Positions 36,981 to 49,405 are shown, counted from the stretch's first letter. The stretch is DNA of 64,000 nt from Echiichthys vipera (GCA_963691815.1 OY829657.1:7057092-7121091), one strand, 5' to 3'. Notes: generated by a model not told the origin, from the letters alone. Translations and numbers: made by a program.

Positions 36981-39720
36981 GAAAGGCTCAATTTCACAAT
37001 GATGTTAAAAAAAAAAAAACTTTCATTTTATATCGCACCATCAAATCTACAATGGCACAGAACATGTCCCAACTCCTGAAGTGATGAATCTTTCTATAGC
37101 CGGCCTGTTTATCTGTTTGTGACCTGTGTTTCAGAAACTGCAAAACATACAAAAATGTTGTAAATAGACATTCAGAATAAACTTAAAACAGAAATGTTAA
37201 AAAAAAAGTGAATTCAAGTGAAAAGGAAGTCTAAAGATTTTGTCTTTAGATTTCCTTACTTTAACAAAGAAATGTAAAGGTTACTTATTTTGCCACTTAC
37301 TACAAATGTGGAACAAAATCGGAGCAAAACAGAATAATTATCGGACGACATATAACATAACATAACTAAATCAAATATTAAAGCTAATACTGGGACGCTC
37401 GAGCCACTTCCTTCATGGCCCTTTATCTTCTAAGAACTCAACGTGATGAAATGCAGCTGCAAGCGTTAAATGTTAATATTCCTTGAAGATATTCAAGATT
37501 AATTACAGAGACAATGTGACATCATAAATTAAACTGATGTCCATAATTCAACAGCACACACATCGTTCAGCTCAGACTAACTCCTTTGGATTATTTTAAA
37601 GTAAACCAGAAAGCCTGAAATGGTTCTTTTGAGGAACATTACTCTTAATTCTATTTTTAGATTAACACAAACTGTTTTCTAACCCTTTCTGGTCACACGG
37701 CTCACAAACTACCTAGCTGTTGTTCTCATCTCCTTTGGGAGGTTCATATTTGTAGTCATGAATTTTCAAAGATGGTAAAGAGAATCAGGTTTTAGGGACA
37801 CCATCATCTGCATAGAGTGTGAAGTCACAGTGTAACAGAGGTTAAAGTGACCTTAACAATTTCTTTTAATTGGTCCAGTATTGAGTGCTGCAACTGGGCT
37901 GCAATATGTTTAAACACGGGAAGAACTACCAACAATATATGTCCGATAAAAGTGTTTGTTTTGTCACTGACAAGCTCAGATTGTTGTTCTAAGTGGCTGA
38001 CTACATTATGGAAAGATGGAGAAGGTGCCATTATTCTGCCATGCGTTCTCGCGCAGCTGCTGATGCAGGTCAACACAGTAACTTTAGCTAATAGCATTAG
38101 CCTGCCTCTACTCTTTGAACAGCATTTTTCTTCAGGATGGTCTGCAAGGCACAGTGTCTCCAGAGTGTTAGGATCCATATGTAGCACAACTAGCCACAGC
38201 TTTAGCCTGTGCATATCCAAAGCTAATGGTAGTCTTTGAAATCTGTGCAAAGTGTAACTAAACATTTTGTTGGAACATTTCGAAAATGCGAAAACAAAAA
38301 TTTTTAGATAACGCAAAGCTATGTTTCACAACAAACTCTCCCTACACCACTGTCTTCTGGCAACAAGTCTGCAAATTAAATCAAGCACATACCTTTAAAT
38401 CAGTTGTAATGTGATAGCTAAGTGTTTTTGGGTCAACTATAAGGTTATTAAAAAACATTAAAAACTAAAACAGAAATCTATTTAACAGAGGGATAGGATT
38501 TGTACCTCAAATTGAAACGTAATAATTATTATTTATGTACAGCACTAAAGTCATATCTGCTCTACGAGGGCAGACAGTCTTGGCAGTGTTACTCGAACCC
38601 TTTCAGTCGATTGATTGGCTTTTTTTCTTCAAACTAATGAAGTACTTTCATGTTTGTGTCCAACTAAGCTAATCTGAGTGCGTACATTGTCATAAATTCA
38701 GTTCAGGTCTCAGCTGTTGTGCTTATATCCTTAGAAGGACAAGTCTGAGTTTCAAATTAAGTTAAAGGACACATGTAATATTACTTAAAGTCACAATTTT
38801 AATTTGTTTAAAGATTAAAATAAGGATAAAGTAGGGTAAAGCCAAGTTTACTGTTGGTTTTAGGTTATAAACTTTGGTTGAGCTTAAGTTAATGTCTGTA
38901 GCCTATTGAAGTTTGTTTTATGACAAGCATCAAACGCCAGCAGCGTACAAATCACAAGTTTAACTAAACGAAAAGGAACTCTACTGTATGTTTACGGACC
39001 CTGTTTACCAGATTATAGTCTCATGAATATTAATGATGCGTTGAGTTCCCAGTACAGTAGTATGAATTCAGCAAAGTTATCCAGATAACTTGCTAATCAG
39101 CTATATTTCATATCTAACTTGTGCATGTAATGACGAAAGTGCAAAGTAAATTATATTTTGCATGTACAAATAAAAGGTATCAAGTTCTGGTTGAGACCAA
39201 CTATCAAAAGGCATTTTTCTTCCAAGTTCTTGAATTAAAAAATCCCCTAAAATGTAATTTCGCCCAACCCATCCATCATCTTGATGGTCCAGCAGTTTGT
39301 TTATGCCACAAAAAAAGCCTATACCTTTAGCTAACCTGATTTCATACATCTATATCTACATATTCCAGTGCGACCTTTCCACATTATGAGTGTTACTGTT
39401 GAAATGATTTTGGGTAAAACTTCCAGTGAGATAGCGGAAGCAGCAGTGAGCTACTCAGTCCCAAATGCCAATTCACCTACAGTTTAGCAACTACTGTCTT
39501 GTATTTTCTGCTGGACAGAGGCAGCAGCTAAGAAACATTTTTTAGCCACCTTAAAAAGAGCAACCTTATTAATCAATACCAGTTTAAATGTATACTATAT
39601 TTAGAATATTTTCAGCACTTAACCTTGCTGTAAACAAGCCCTGTTTAAGTTGTTTACACATGTGCAACTGAAGATATTATGTCCCTCTCGTCAAAGTAAC
39701 CAGACCGACAAAACTTGTGA
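36980..39720. other. intergenic; unexplained two-strand open region at 37.8-38.3 kb
   Basis: Mostly AT-rich and featureless. At 37825-38316 the minus strand is open for 163 codons, and at 37847-38239 the plus strand is open for 130 codons. Neither shows a recognised domain. The segment may be a decayed transposon piece; a functional gene is unlikely. Confidence 0.35.
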
Positions 39721-39724
39721 CTTC

Positions 39725-39895
39725 ACCTCGCTGGACAGGGGAGTTGCTGGTCAGCTGCATCCTTGATTGGTCAGTTTATTTGGTTTATCATTTGCATTTG
39801 GTGTCTTAAAGGGTTAGGAATTATTAAAACTTAAAAAAAAAAAAACTAACCAATGGAGGCAGCAGTAAACCAGCAACTCTCATGTTGTGCGAGGT
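39725..39895. mobile_element. MITE-like foldback element
   Basis: Left arm 39725-39777 (CACCTCGCTGGACAGGGGAG, AGTTGCTGGTCAGCTGC) and right arm 39845-39895 form an imperfect inverted repeat of about 52 bp. The right arm's complement reads TACCTCGCACAACATGAGAG, AGTTGCTGGTTTACTGC. A central region of about 67 bp, including an A run, separates them. Confidence 0.6.
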
Positions 39896-39899
39896 AAAA

Positions 39900-40479
39900 A
39901 AAAAAAATGTCAATGGAGTCCGGCTATAGGGCTACATAATGGCTCCATTCCCCCCATGTACACTTAAATAGGGCTGCAATGGCAATGTAAAGTCCCAACC
40001 TGAGCTAACATAGCCTGGTTTAGCACCTGTGGAATAACTACAGGCTATACATTTAATTTATTGTGCTGCTTTAGCGTTAATAAGGGATCATTGGGAAAGT
40101 CCTCACAAGGATAGAAATTCAAAAAAACATGTGTGTTCGTGTGTCAGTGCCTGTGTGCGTGCACAGTGCACCCCGATTAAACATGCCAATTAAAGGAGCC
40201 CAGACTAAAGCCGAGTTGTCATGTCTGTGTACAGTACCAGCAGGAGTCCTTTAGAAACCAACGAGCCATCACTAACCCCGTTAACACTAAACCCTCCAGA
40301 CCGACCCGGTTCCCGCTGTTCGCTCTGTAGCGGCCTTCAGCAATAACTTCTCCATTTAATGAAGGTCTGAATAGTCCAAGGCTATCCCTTTCAAATGGCA
40401 ACACCTAAAGTGAATTTAAATTGATCTGCATGCCAACATGAGGGCACTTAAGATATACACTTTATATAATACCTTGTTT

Positions 40480-40480
<1 letters not shown>
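39900..40480. other. intergenic, nothing specific seen
   Basis: No recognised gene; short frame at 40219-40404 on the minus strand lacks domains. Confidence 0.4.

Positions 40481-40547
<67 letters not shown>
40481..40547. repeat. (AG)n microsatellite
   Basis: About 33 uninterrupted AG dinucleotides. Confidence 0.95.
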
Positions 40548-40599
40548 CAGCCCTAGGATGGTTTAACAGTAAAAGTATGTTAGCCAATATTAAGAGCAG

Positions 40600-41062
40600 T
40601 GGAACATACAGCAGTACATTTACTCGAGTACTTTACTTAAGTACAAAGTATTTCCATTCTTTGCTACTTTATACTTCTACCTTAATGTGTTTCAGAGGTA
40701 AATATTGTCCTTTTTACTCCGCACAATGCATTTGACAGTTGTGGTTAGTATAACTTTAAAAATGAAGATAATACACATGACATATGACCAGCTTATTACT
40801 TATATTGTATTACTGCAGATTACACTATCCAACACTAGCCTACAGTATATGAAAAAGTTAGCTCCGCCTGAAAGTACCTCTTACATAAACATCAATAAAA
40901 ATGATCCAGTTGTCATTCTGCATGATTTGCTTTTTTCATTATTTAAGTATATTTTGTTGCTTATACTTCTATACTTTTACTTAAGTACATTGAAAAAAGA
41001 TAGGACTTTTACATGTATAGTAGATTTCTTTTTAGTGTGGTATTGCTACATTTACTCGAGTA
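40600..41062. repeat. dispersed ACTTAAGTA-family repeat, both ends present
   Basis: Starts near TACATTTACTCGAGTACTTT and ACTTAAGTACAAAGTATTTC, and ends TACATTTACTCGAGTAAAGG. TTTACTCGAGTA therefore occurs at both ends, and the body includes CTTTTACTTAAGTACATTG. The degenerate LINE begins directly after its right end, so one element inserted at or into the other. Confidence 0.6.
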
Positions 41063-41916
41063 AAGGAGGATATCGTCCTTCTTGGTGACCTGAACATTAG
41101 CTGGTTTTCTAAAAAGTTGATTTCTATGTTGGATTTTTGCGAGTTTACCCAAGCTGTGACTTTTTATAACCGTGGATGATGTTCATACTTCACTCTGTAT
41201 TGATCATATTTTCACTACACAAGCTGTGACCATAATACGATTGATTTAACAAGAACAAAACTAAAATGGTTCAGTTTAGAGTCAGAATTGTTTACTGCGG
41301 GTCATATAAAAGATTAAATGCGGACTCCTTTGTGCATGATGTTAAACAGCCGTCTGGTGTTTGCCAGGAAAAATTACATAAACATGGATGTAAACAAATT
41401 TCATGAGCAAATTGGGGAAGTTGGTGGATGGTGGATGAGCACGCTCCCCTTAGAAAAAGTAAAGTGCAGGAGTGCTCCATGGATTAATGAAGAGACAAAG
41501 CAAGCTAGCATAAATCATAAACCAGGGTTGTTTTTTTTAGATAGAAACCTTTATTGGAAGTCCAGAAATAAGGTTAACAAAAAAAAATGAAACCAAAAAT
41601 ATAGCATTGTAAATGATGGTAAAAAAGCTTTTGGTTAACACTATGGGTGACAGGAAACTAGTTGGGGCTGTACTCTTGGATTTAACCACAGCTTTTAATG
41701 TTGTTGACCACAGTATTCTCATTGTTAAGCTTTAATGTTGTGATGTTTCCGTCATTAGCTCTTACTTGGATGACAGACGGTATTTATATTATGTACTTGT
41801 CTATAAATGATTTACCATATCCTGTTAAAATTGCTGATGTAGTTGTGTATGCAGACGACTCAACTTTGTTCTGTGCTTCAACAACATTAGAGGAAGTGCG
41901 AAAGAAAAGGTGCTGA
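41062..41916 (+). pseudogene. degenerate non-LTR retrotransposon (LINE) fragment
   Basis: Broken frames keep recognisable LINE pieces. The endonuclease motif GDLN is at 41084-41095, in context IVLLGDLN. A reverse-transcriptase block near 41670-41730 reads LLDLTTAFNVVDHSIL. The catalytic YADD is at 41848-41859, in context INDLPYPVKIADVVVYADDS. The order endonuclease then reverse transcriptase is right for an L2/CR1/Rex1-type element, but the parts are compressed into under 1 kb with frameshifts, stops and large deletions. It is a dead copy. The exact clade cannot be set without a search. Confidence 0.8.
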
Positions 41917-41919
41917 GTA

Positions 41920-42660
41920 ACATGAGTAACAAGAGTGCTCAGTAACATGTTGAGTTACATACCATAACTACATACGGTGTATGAGAAGTATAAGTGCAGA
42001 ACATTGCAGAAACTAAATTTATTGTACTTGACGGTAGCAATGTTCTTGCTAATGCCACTGCACTCTGATTTGTCTATAGGTAGGATATCAGTTGAGCAGG
42101 TTACTAAAACCACATTATTGGCTGTTAAAGGTCAAATTGTTCAAAAAGTCACTAAAACAAATATTTATGAACCTCTCATATATGTTACTTTAGTTTTTGC
42201 CGTTTTTGAAAATATTTGATTGTTTTTAGTTCATTTTTGGTATTTTGCTAATTTTGTTTTTAATATATTTTCCATCTTTTTCTTGAGTGATTTCAAAATA
42301 TTTGTTTTTAAAGGTTTTTGTTATTGATTTTGTAGACCCCAGGAGTAACCACTAATGAAGCTTATCCAAATATAGGATACATAATTATTAAAACAATATT
42401 ACTTTAAATAATACTATGGTGATATTGTTGGGTATGTTAGATCAATTAAGTCAAATATTTATATTTGTTGTGGTCAATGAGCATAAGATATTTCATGAGT
42501 AAAATGTAAACAATAGTAAAAAAAAAGGAATTTGATTTGAGTAATTGCTAAAATAAGTAAATACAACTTTACACATGCTCCCAGTAAGGTGGGTAAACTT
42601 GAGCTAGCTCTAAATGGTTCACCAATAAGTCCTTTTTTTCAGTGTGAGTGAATAGAAGGG
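41920..42660. other. intergenic, AT-rich, possible LINE 3' remnant
   Basis: Open frame 41977-42219 has no clear motif. It may be the decayed downstream part of the LINE. Confidence 0.35.
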
Positions 42661-43240
42661 GGTGTCCCTGCGTGGACTAAAAAAAATTCCTTGAATGTTG
42701 CTACACAATAAGCAATCAAGATCCCAAAGGCCAGATATTTGACAGCTTAATGAGTTCAGGCTGCAATCACTTTAAGAAAAGGCCAGACCCATTTCACAAG
42801 CAACACATAGCCTCGGTCTATATGAGCTGAGCCCGGAAAGGGCACATTTAACTCACAGTAAAGGCACATAACTACAGGTTAATAAAAACACAGGGTGGAG
42901 GTGGATGTAAATGGGTCCTGTATATTAGGACCTGTTGAGACTTCCACTTTTTGTTCAGCTACCAGGAGGAGGGGTGATATCTGCCCCATAATGAAATATG
43001 TCATTATGAGGAATTCATGTGACACAAAAGGGGAGACAGTCAAAAATTGCCCCACTGCTGTTCAGTAATTACATAGTTTGCCCTGGCAGCGCCTTCAGGC
43101 AGGTGGCTGGTCCATCATGCAAATGGCTTGGCTGTGTCGACATAATTAGCCACTGCGAGCCGCTTAAATTAACAATTAGCTAACATGCAATTCTGTTCAC
43201 AACGCAGTAGTTCTCTTTTTTAGGCCAATTGTAACTGTAG
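42660..43240. promoter_or_regulatory. candidate regulatory element
   Basis: Repeat-free sequence containing the octamer ATGCAAAT at 43117-43124 and a cluster of homeodomain cores (CGACATAATTAGCCACTG, AATTAACAATTAGC). It also has GCAGCGCCTTCAGGCAGG. It lies 10-11 kb downstream of nkx2.1 in the desert. Enhancer-like by appearance. Confidence 0.42.
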
Positions 43241-43600
43241 GTTATTCCGGTTGCTGAATTGCTCAGTAGGATATGCGATTTCTTACTTGGTCATTTTACA
43301 GGCTAAATGAACTGAAATAGACAGGTTTTATATCCTAATTCCCAAAGAGCAGCTATAGGCTATACTATACATGCTGCACGGAGGCACATTTATGTTAAAC
43401 ACTACCATTAAAAAGCCTCTAACAGGCATCTCAGGGAGACTGACAGGCAGCTCAATAAAAGGGTGTCAGGTGTTGATAGTAAAATGACAGTTTAACAGAA
43501 AACAGCAGAGTAAGTGAGAATGAATCAGACTCAGAGACCACATGCTGTGTCTCAGCCAGCCCAAAAGGTTCTGCTTTTCTAACCTCTCCACTGATCCTCT
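43240..43600. other. intergenic, nothing specific seen
   Basis: No gene or repeat recognised. Confidence 0.4.
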
Positions 43601-43960
43601 TGCAGCCGGCATCCTAAACACTATTGCCTTACTGCAGGCCAATCACGGCCCACCCACTCTCTCATTATTCTCGCTGCCCCCCGACATGACACGGGAACAA
43701 AGTAGACATTAAGCAACATTAAACCCAGGGATGGGAGTAGTCAGAAACCCGTTATCTCTTAATGAAGGAAAACACATGCGGAGCGATACACATAGCGGGT
43801 AATCAATAGAGACACCGGACAAAGGGAATCGGAGCGGTTCCAAAAAAAAGGGAAATGCAAATCAATTAGAATCGTTGTTTGCTTTGAAACCGTTGAGTCT
43901 ATTTCCATTAATTACATGTTCATTAAAAGTAATTCGTCTAGGCTACACAGCAACAACAGT
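43600..43960. promoter_or_regulatory. candidate regulatory element
   Basis: Unique sequence with CAAATCAATTAGAATCG, TTTCCATTAATTACATG, AGTAATTCGTC and AGCGGGTAATCAATAG. High density of TAATTA/ATTAG homeodomain cores, no repeats, no frame. Confidence 0.37.
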
Positions 43961-44560
43961 TTTCTCCCCCCTTGTCCTTTTTTAAGGAGTGATGGACAAG
44001 ACACTGGCTTTGGTCCAAGTCCCTGTTTTTAAGCATTTAATCTCACTCAGTCTGGGACTTTTTGGTGCAAATTGAGTTTGAGGACAGCAGCTCATAGTCT
44101 GTATTTATCTCAGCCCAAAAGTTGTGTTTGAATCCATTTAAAACAAGTTTAAAAACTCCACATTGTTCTTTTTTTTATCATTATAGAGCAATTTATGCAA
44201 CACTTATATTCACTCATTTGTTTTAGACTGCCTACTCGCTTATAAAAAAAGCCTGCACTGTTGTTTGACTGAGTGTTGTGTTAAAATGTCATGTTCCAAC
44301 ACCATGATCAGTATGCTATCTTATCTCCTTTTTACACAATCAGAGTTGCTTTTACTAAAGGCCCACAACCTCTTGTTGGTTGCTATAGCGTTTTCAAGCA
44401 CCATTCTGCTAAATCCCAACCCCCACATAGACCTGCTCTGCACACTTGTAATAAATTATCCTCAAGTGAAACGACTAAAAATGAGCTGGACCAAAGCAGG
44501 ACAAGGCCACTTTACTGAATCATACCTTATAAACATTTTCATTTTTGTGTGACTTGACCT
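43960..44560. other. intergenic, nothing specific seen
   Basis: A 95-codon frame at 44265-44552 has no recognised domain. Confidence 0.4.
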
Positions 44561-45200
44561 CCAAAGCTTTTATACAGTCGATGCAAGCGTCTGGATCTTA
44601 TCCTCTAAACCTTGTCATCTCTATGCGCCTACTGTTATTGCGGCTGTTATCTGCCTGCTGATGCCTGATGTTATGCAATCACATTTTGAAACAGCAGTAG
44701 ACAAAATCTGTAGGCGGCTGGATGCATCTCATGCAAAGCGTCCTCCTTATCCTACAGCCTGAAGTGCAAACATATGCGTCTGGAACGCCAGTCAGAAGAG
44801 CACTGATTTGAGGATTAATTAAAATTTGCTCTCCCAAAAAATGCCCCCTGAAAGCACACATTCACAATGCCATACCACCAAGTTTAGTGGTGAACAAGTG
44901 GAATCAGCCTCTTTATTTTATGAGCCCCATCTTTGCCAAATTGAATGCAGATTGAAAATAATTTTTCAGCTCTTGACTTCAGCTATTCACAGCTCCCTGA
45001 ATTGGTTTTGCTACTGTCACATTGCCACACAAATGTAAATAAAGGCATGTAAGCCTCGAGAAAACCCTTCAAATGATTGTGTGGCTGTCAGTCGAGGGAT
45101 TATGTCTAATCGAGATCAAAGATCACACAGTGCTTATTGAATTAATAATGACATATTTTATGGATTCTCTGGATAGTACTTCCAAAAATTGTCAGAATTT
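44560..45200. promoter_or_regulatory. candidate regulatory element
   Basis: About 640 bp of repeat-free sequence with even composition. It includes GAGGATTAATTAAAATTTGC, ATGCAATCACATTTTGAAAC, GATCAAAGATCACACAGTG (TCF/LEF-like CAAAGATC) and TGAATTAATAATGAC. One of the longest uninterrupted unique blocks in the desert; enhancer-like by inference. Confidence 0.42.
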
Positions 45201-45830
45201 AATGTTTCAATTGGTAACGTCTTTTCAGCATAATGAATAACACTGGGCAAACATGAATGTTTAATAGATCACCTTAACATCTTTATTTTATATATTGCGG
45301 CACCTTGTTTTATGATTTTAATAATACTTAAATACCTTAAGATGTGTATCGTAAAATCAACGTCTGCAACACTGATGCTCACCTCCTCCAATGGTTTTCC
45401 CAGTGCAGGACCAGTGCCTGCTGTGTTTTGGCAGGAAATCAATACAGTGGGGGAAATCTGTTCTAATCATCTGTACATTTACCATCACAATCAACAATCA
45501 AAGCCAAGACCTGAATCTTTATTTGTAGGCCTGAACTGAACAATTTTCCCACTGTGAAAGGCAGGCTAAATTAGAACCCTTGGTTCCTGTTAGTAGCTCT
45601 TAATGGCTCTGATTTGTGAACTGCTAAATGAGGTTATGTAAATTGATCCTGAATGTACGAAGAGGCCCCCAGGTGACAGGTGCAGTCGGCTGAAGGCGGG
45701 GGCAGGGATGGTGTCATGAAATGAGGAGGGTGGGGGTGGGGAGGGATACAGCAAGCTGCATTTGTCGGGCAACTGGGAGACAGACAATCACGAGAGACAG
45801 TTAAAAATATTTCCAAGATATATGTCAATA
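45200..45830. other. intergenic, possible further regulatory DNA
   Basis: Mostly unique sequence; GGCCCCCAGGTGACAGGTGC (E-box-like CAGGTG) near 45664. No gene recognised. Confidence 0.35.
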
Positions 45831-46440
45831 ATTTTTTTAACTTTACATTGTTAAATACATAAGATTCATGAGGATTTTCATTTTGCTTTATACTTCCACT
45901 TCACTTTTACTACACTATATTTATTTTATACATACGGTTGATTTGACATCATAACACACTATAATAATGTTGTTATAAGCAGGTATAAGGTCTTTTTAAG
46001 TGTTTATTGATGAAGTTGTTAACAACAGCATCCATTACCAGATATCATTAACAGATAATGAATTGTAAAATAATATAACAAAGTTGTATAATAAGTCTTC
46101 ATAGGAGAAGTTATATTAAATATCTACTTTTAACTACATTGCATTATGTAATAAACAGTTTACTATACGTTTATATGGCTTAACGTTAAGTCTTACCAGA
46201 TATTCACTAAATACTTTGTCGATCAAACTCTCAAATATAAAATGTATGATGTATTAAAATACGATGATTTTTATAGACTGAACTAACCAGTGGCATATAA
46301 AATGAACTCAACCAGCTGCTTACATAATACACAATAGGTAAAATAGTCAAACTGTATTATATGTAACTTTTCCTACTTTTGATCCTTTGAGTACATATGT
46401 CAGCTACTACCTTTGTACTTTCTTACTTGATACTTATTGC
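45830..46440. repeat. degenerate ACTTAAGTA-family repeat
   Basis: TTTATACTTCCACTTCAC and TTTTACTACACTATATTTA at the left, and TTTTGATCCTTTGAGTACAT with TACTTTCTTACTTGATACTT at the right. AT-rich body between. Diverged copy. Confidence 0.45.
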
Positions 46441-47040
46441 TGCCAAAACTGTATTTACAGCCATTTGTACATTCAGTGCTTCTGCTCAAGCTACTGCTGC
46501 TTTCTCCAACAACAACATCACATTCAGTTATCATTTCTTTCCTTTCATTCAGCTCATGTTTTGATCGGTATATCTGGTTCTGGCAGACAGCCATGTATCA
46601 GACGCATCTCCACAGCTCTGACTGAGGATGTAATAATAAGGGAACTATCAACATACAGCCTCTCAGGGAGCGACTGCTGAGTGACTGAAGCACTCTGACT
46701 CACTGCACTCCACTTCGGCCGTTTCGGCTCCGCTGGTTCCTGTCTTAGCTGCAGGGAAGACTTCCCACCAGTAACTTGGTCAACCCTTACCTTAGGAGTG
46801 AGTAACTTAGTACATGTACTGTTTTTCCCATTATAATGACTTTACCACTGCAACTTTATTGAAGGAAATATTGTGCTTTTTACAGCTATATATTACAGTT
46901 TATTTGACAGCTACAGTAAAGGCCATAGCTTCCAATGAGGGCACAGAGGTTGTGTCGTCAGTAATATTTCAGAGACTTTGGTTAGTACACCTTCTAAGAC
47001 CACCTCTTACACATATGGATGACACTGCACAACTGTCATA
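46440..47040. other. intergenic, nothing specific seen
   Basis: No gene recognised. Includes short ACTTAGTACATGTACTG repeat-end-like sequence at about 46805. Confidence 0.35.
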
Positions 47041-47150
47041 TTTGTTCAATTCAATTCGATTCAATTTTATTTATAGTGCCAAATCATAACAAAAGTTATC
47101 TCAGGACACTTTACAGAGTAGGTATAGACCACACTCTATGACTTATTTAT
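47041..47150. mobile_element. dispersed fish repeat end (TCAATTTTATTTATAG type)
   Basis: TCAATTTTATTTATAGTGCC, AAATCATAACAAAAGTTATC and TCAGGACACTTTACAGAG form a block. Its reverse complement recurs at about 54430-54530 in mbip intron 1, which proves dispersal. Confidence 0.65.
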
Positions 47151-47715
47151 GATTTACATACTTCATACGCTGCATACACTGTTGTGTACCTGTCTGCAGA
47201 AATCAATCAAAAAGATTTTGTAGACATTTTATTTTATTTTTTGCCAATTTGGGTCAGCAACAAAACTCATTACTGACATGTTAGCATTCCCTTTTAAGTT
47301 GTCTCGCATTGCCAGACTTGTCGCTGCAGCACCGGAGTATGGTCTTGCTGCACAATTTAACATTCTGGTATAGGGGGAAACAGTCTTTAAACATATCACA
47401 ATCGTATTGGGGAGCACTAAGTCCCGGATGCAGCAAAGGTGCATTTGCAAAGCAGATAGCGGAGGGGACCCGACGTGTGCTGCATTGGGCCCATGAACCC
47501 GCACTGTACAGCCATTAGGCCAAAGTACCTTTTAAGTTGACATTACCCATCCAGCAGACATAGAGTAACATTCGCATTAATTTGGTGTCTTCTTTCTGGT
47601 CTATAGTCAAATATTGCTCTGATTTTAGCTCTGTGTTTGGTCTCCACCCACTCATGAGGGGAATGTCTCTTTAGCTGCTAAATACTCCACTATGTTTCCC
47701 AAGCTAGTCGCTAAC
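47150..47715. other. intergenic, nothing specific seen
   Basis: Frames at 47229-47518 on both strands lack domains; GCACTAAGTCCCGGATGCAG may be an old repeat. Confidence 0.35.
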
Positions 47716-47716
47716 T

Positions 47717-47959
47717 GGGGCGGAAGTAGCTCAGGAAAGGTGCCAGTTCATCTCCTGGGCACTGCCGAGGTGCTGTTGAGCAAGGCACCGAACCCCCAAC
47801 TGCTCGGGGCACCGGTCACTGGCAGCCCCCTCGCTCAAACATCTCTCCATTGGTTGCATGTATATAGGTCCTGTCTGAGCATGTGTGTGTATTTCGGGCC
47901 TGTGTGTGTGTAAAATGTCCCATTCGCGGGACTAATAAAGGAATTCTTCTTCTTCTTCT
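47717..47959 (+). mobile_element. tRNA-derived SINE with internal head deletion
   Basis: Same family as 27081-27409. It shares GGGGCGGAAGTAGCTCAG, GGTGCCAGTTCATCTCCTGG, CAAGGCACCGAACCCCCAAC and a GGACTAATAAAGGAATTC plus TTC tail. Compared with the other copy it lacks roughly 95 bp after the A-box, removing the B-box region. Confidence 0.75.
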
Positions 47960-48171
47960 AACTCAGTCCATCTGCAGTTTGAGAGACATAGTGTGATGAG
48001 ATAAATGAGAAACTAATTACTAGTTACTTTGCAGATTCATATTGTATACATAATGATCATTTCACAAAATATGATCAACTGTTTAAGGTTTTATTGTTTT
48101 GTATAAGATACGTAGCCAACTGTATGTAAAATTAAGCTCCACCTCACCCACCTCTGACACTAAACTACTGC

Positions 48172-48173
<2 letters not shown>

Positions 48174-48263
<90 letters not shown>
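48174..48263. repeat. (GT)n microsatellite
   Basis: About 45 uninterrupted GT dinucleotides. Confidence 0.96.
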
Positions 48264-48265
<2 letters not shown>

Positions 48266-48559
48266 TAAGCATTAATTCTGCATTAAACATGCTTTTCATA
48301 CTTAGGAATTTCTTTTTGCTACATCAGTAATATTTGAGGGCTTTTACTTGTAAAGGATTTAGGTTGAGATGGTTTTTAAAGTGCTAATAGAAAAATAGAA
48401 ATTTGAACACCTACAGTACAAACTTAGTCTGCTGATCAAAGCTCCCAATGGTTACATCTACTGAGGCTGACTTTTCTGTGCTGTTATCTCACCAGTTGAC
48501 AGTTTTGTTGTGTTATTTTTGCCAGTAAAGATAGTCAAATCCACGTAATGTAACATAGG

Positions 48560-49000
48560 TCAGACAAGAGACCTCTTGAATTGCTCCATATGTGTAAGGG
48601 AACCTGTATTAAGCTGATTAAGCGGTTGCACATGGAAGGGCTGAAGTGGTGGTGGCTATGCATCTTCCTCTTGCTGATTGGAAATGTGTCAGGAACAGCA
48701 GTGTGCTGCCGTAAAAGCCAGTTAATAACTTTATGAGGATTCTTAGCGCTTTGACCATATCATTAATGCTCTTCACATTCAGAAGTGGCTTAAAGCAATA
48801 ACCTGCCTGCTACCCATGTGGCTAATTTTCAGTGGTGACTTCATTGCACAGGAGTGCGGTGTTTTCCCCATCACATTAACTCACTCAGAGTGGCGGAGCT
48901 GGGTCTGCCTCTGTGTGAGCAACATAAAAGCAGTCTGCATTTTCACTCTGGCTTTGGTCAGTGTATCTGTAGGGATAGATAGCGAGTTGGTCTGTTGAAC
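48560..49000. promoter_or_regulatory. candidate regulatory element
   Basis: Unique block with AAGCTGATTAAGCGGTTGC, CATATCATTAATGCTCTTC, AAAGCCAGTTAATAAC and ATGTGGCTAATTTTCAG. Repeat-free and non-coding; enhancer-like by appearance. Confidence 0.37.
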
Positions 49001-49367
49001 CACCACTTTGATCCAGTCTGAAATATCCCATTGACCATTGTGTATACTATCATGACATATTGTACGAACGTTCATGGTCCCAAAAAGATGAATTCTACTG
49101 ACTTTGTTGATCCCCGTTTGTTCATTTAGCGCCACCAGCAGGTTGACATTTCTGTTTTAGAGTGAAAGATTGTGAGAACTTTGCTGAATCCTTTAACTAT
49201 CAGCAGGTTAAAGTTTGAATTTGTTCAATACCTGTTTTGAACTAGTACAATAGTACAATTCTAGTTTTGTTATTAAACTGAATAGCATTCCCATCAGCTT
49301 CAGCAACCTTACCTTGTCTTTAGTGTTAATTGACTCTTCACACTCCATGCAGGTTCTGTTATTCAAG

Positions 49368-49368
<1 letters not shown>

Positions 49369-49405
<37 letters not shown>

